NCBI GenBank assembly: GCA_031287975.1
Contig: JAITSF010000032.1
Span: 1 to 5,196 of the forward strand
Source: Candidatus Nomurabacteria bacterium
GTDB taxonomy: Bacteria; Patescibacteriota; Saccharimonadia; Saccharimonadales; Saccharimonadaceae
Length of the DNA stretch: 5,196 nucleotides
Direction of reading: 5' to 3'
Shown here: positions 4,734-5,196 of the stretch, piece after piece
How the letters are laid out: every line of letters begins with the position of its first letter
Position numbering within the stretch: the first letter of the stretch is position 1
Notes under the pieces: model-generated
Seen by the model: the letters and a program-made list of their open reading frames with translations, nothing else
What the model was told of the DNA's origin: nothing
The model's database searches: none
Position numbers and translations under genes: made by a program

Positions 4734-4742
4734 ATTATACCA
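4734..4742 (-). promoter_or_regulatory. extended -10 promoter of the YdcF-CYTH operon
   Basis: On the minus strand, TGGTATAAT (4742-4734) is a perfect extended -10, 7 nt before the ATG at 4726. No -35 is recognisable because that stretch is taken by the terminator hairpin of the 16S transcript. The TG of the element directly follows the terminator's T run. Confidence 0.6.
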
Positions 4743-4769
4743 AAAACCGCCCATTTCGGGCGATTTTGG
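4742..4769 (-). terminator. intrinsic terminator downstream of 16S rRNA
   Basis: On the minus strand, CGCCC (4762-4758) pairs with GGGCG (4752-4748) around loop GAAAT, followed by G and TTTTT (4746-4742). With one mismatch the stem can extend outward through AAAA/TTTT to 4769, and on the plus strand the same hairpin has a TTTT tail at 4770-4773, so it may work in both directions. It separates the rRNA transcript from the protein operon. Confidence 0.7.
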
Positions 4770-4773
4770 TTTT

Positions 4774-4927
4774 ACAATAGTAGTGCAAGCCGATTTTCGT
4801 CAAATATCTTCTAAAAGTTTTGAAACTCTCGTCGCCTAAAATGATAATTTGTAAAGCTTCAGAACAAACTATCGCGACCGACCTGAGTATGTTGTAAAAA
4901 ATACAACATCTCTGTTTTACTCCCTAG
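4774..4927 (-). other. 16S rRNA 3' trailer with hairpin
   Basis: About 150 nt between the mature 16S end and the terminator with no gene, no tRNA and no start of a 23S. It contains a perfect 8-bp hairpin, ATGTTGTA/TACAACAT with a 5-nt T loop on the RNA strand (4909-4889); GAG/CTC pairing beyond a bulge extends it to about 4885-4912. It lies 16 nt past the mature end, where it could guide 3' end processing. The rest is AT-rich and shows nothing I recognise. Confidence 0.5.

Positions 4928-5196
<269 letters not shown>

Overview
The window looks like a compact bacterial chromosome segment, most likely from a Candidate Phyla Radiation / Patescibacteria lineage. Saccharibacteria is my best guess, from memory and not from a search. 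The pointers are a 16S rRNA with a short helix 44 and a diverged 3' tail, a KGG-repeat protein with a Saccharibacteria-like N-terminus, a TrmB-type regulator of the sort common in CPR genomes, short intergenic gaps, and use of the standard code (TGA ends one gene). No insertion sequence, phage gene or CRISPR array is visible.

Layout. At 1-125 (minus) is the N-terminal part of a small KGG stress protein, behind a near-consensus promoter flanked by an inverted repeat. At about 331-480 (plus) there is no convincing gene; instead a promoter is followed by three hairpins and a strong intrinsic terminator, which I read as a candidate small structured RNA. At 490-1176 (minus) is a Pr6Pr/AIG1-like membrane protein. 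At 1249-1412 (minus) lie tRNA-Ile(GAT) and tRNA-Ala(TGC), transcribed Ala then Ile, with encoded CCA ends and their own promoter. At 1463-2275 (minus) is a TrmB-family regulator, divergent from a YgjV-like membrane protein at 2386-2925 (plus). A perfect 18-bp palindrome sits between those two genes, in the regulator's promoter. At 2888-3430 (minus) is a TMEM175-like potassium channel whose 3' end overlaps that of the YgjV-like gene. At 3462-4034 and 4067-4726 (minus) are a CYTH-domain protein and a YdcF/DUF218 protein, probably one operon. At 4928-5196 (minus) is the 3' end of 16S rRNA.

How it fits together. The 16S gene is followed by a terminator and then protein genes. No tRNA or 23S gene follows directly, so the rRNA genes look unlinked, and the Ile/Ala tRNAs normally found in the 16S-23S spacer stand alone 3.5 kb downstream in reversed order. 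Several genes that lead a transcription unit have a -10 box 6-9 nt before the start codon and no Shine-Dalgarno, which suggests leaderless mRNAs. Genes with a leader or an internal operon position (KGG, TrmB, CYTH) do have a Shine-Dalgarno. Most promoters carry the extended -10 TGN element. Three unrelated small membrane proteins of poorly known role sit in this short stretch. The least explained parts are the candidate RNA at 331-480 and the palindromic control site at 2325-2342.
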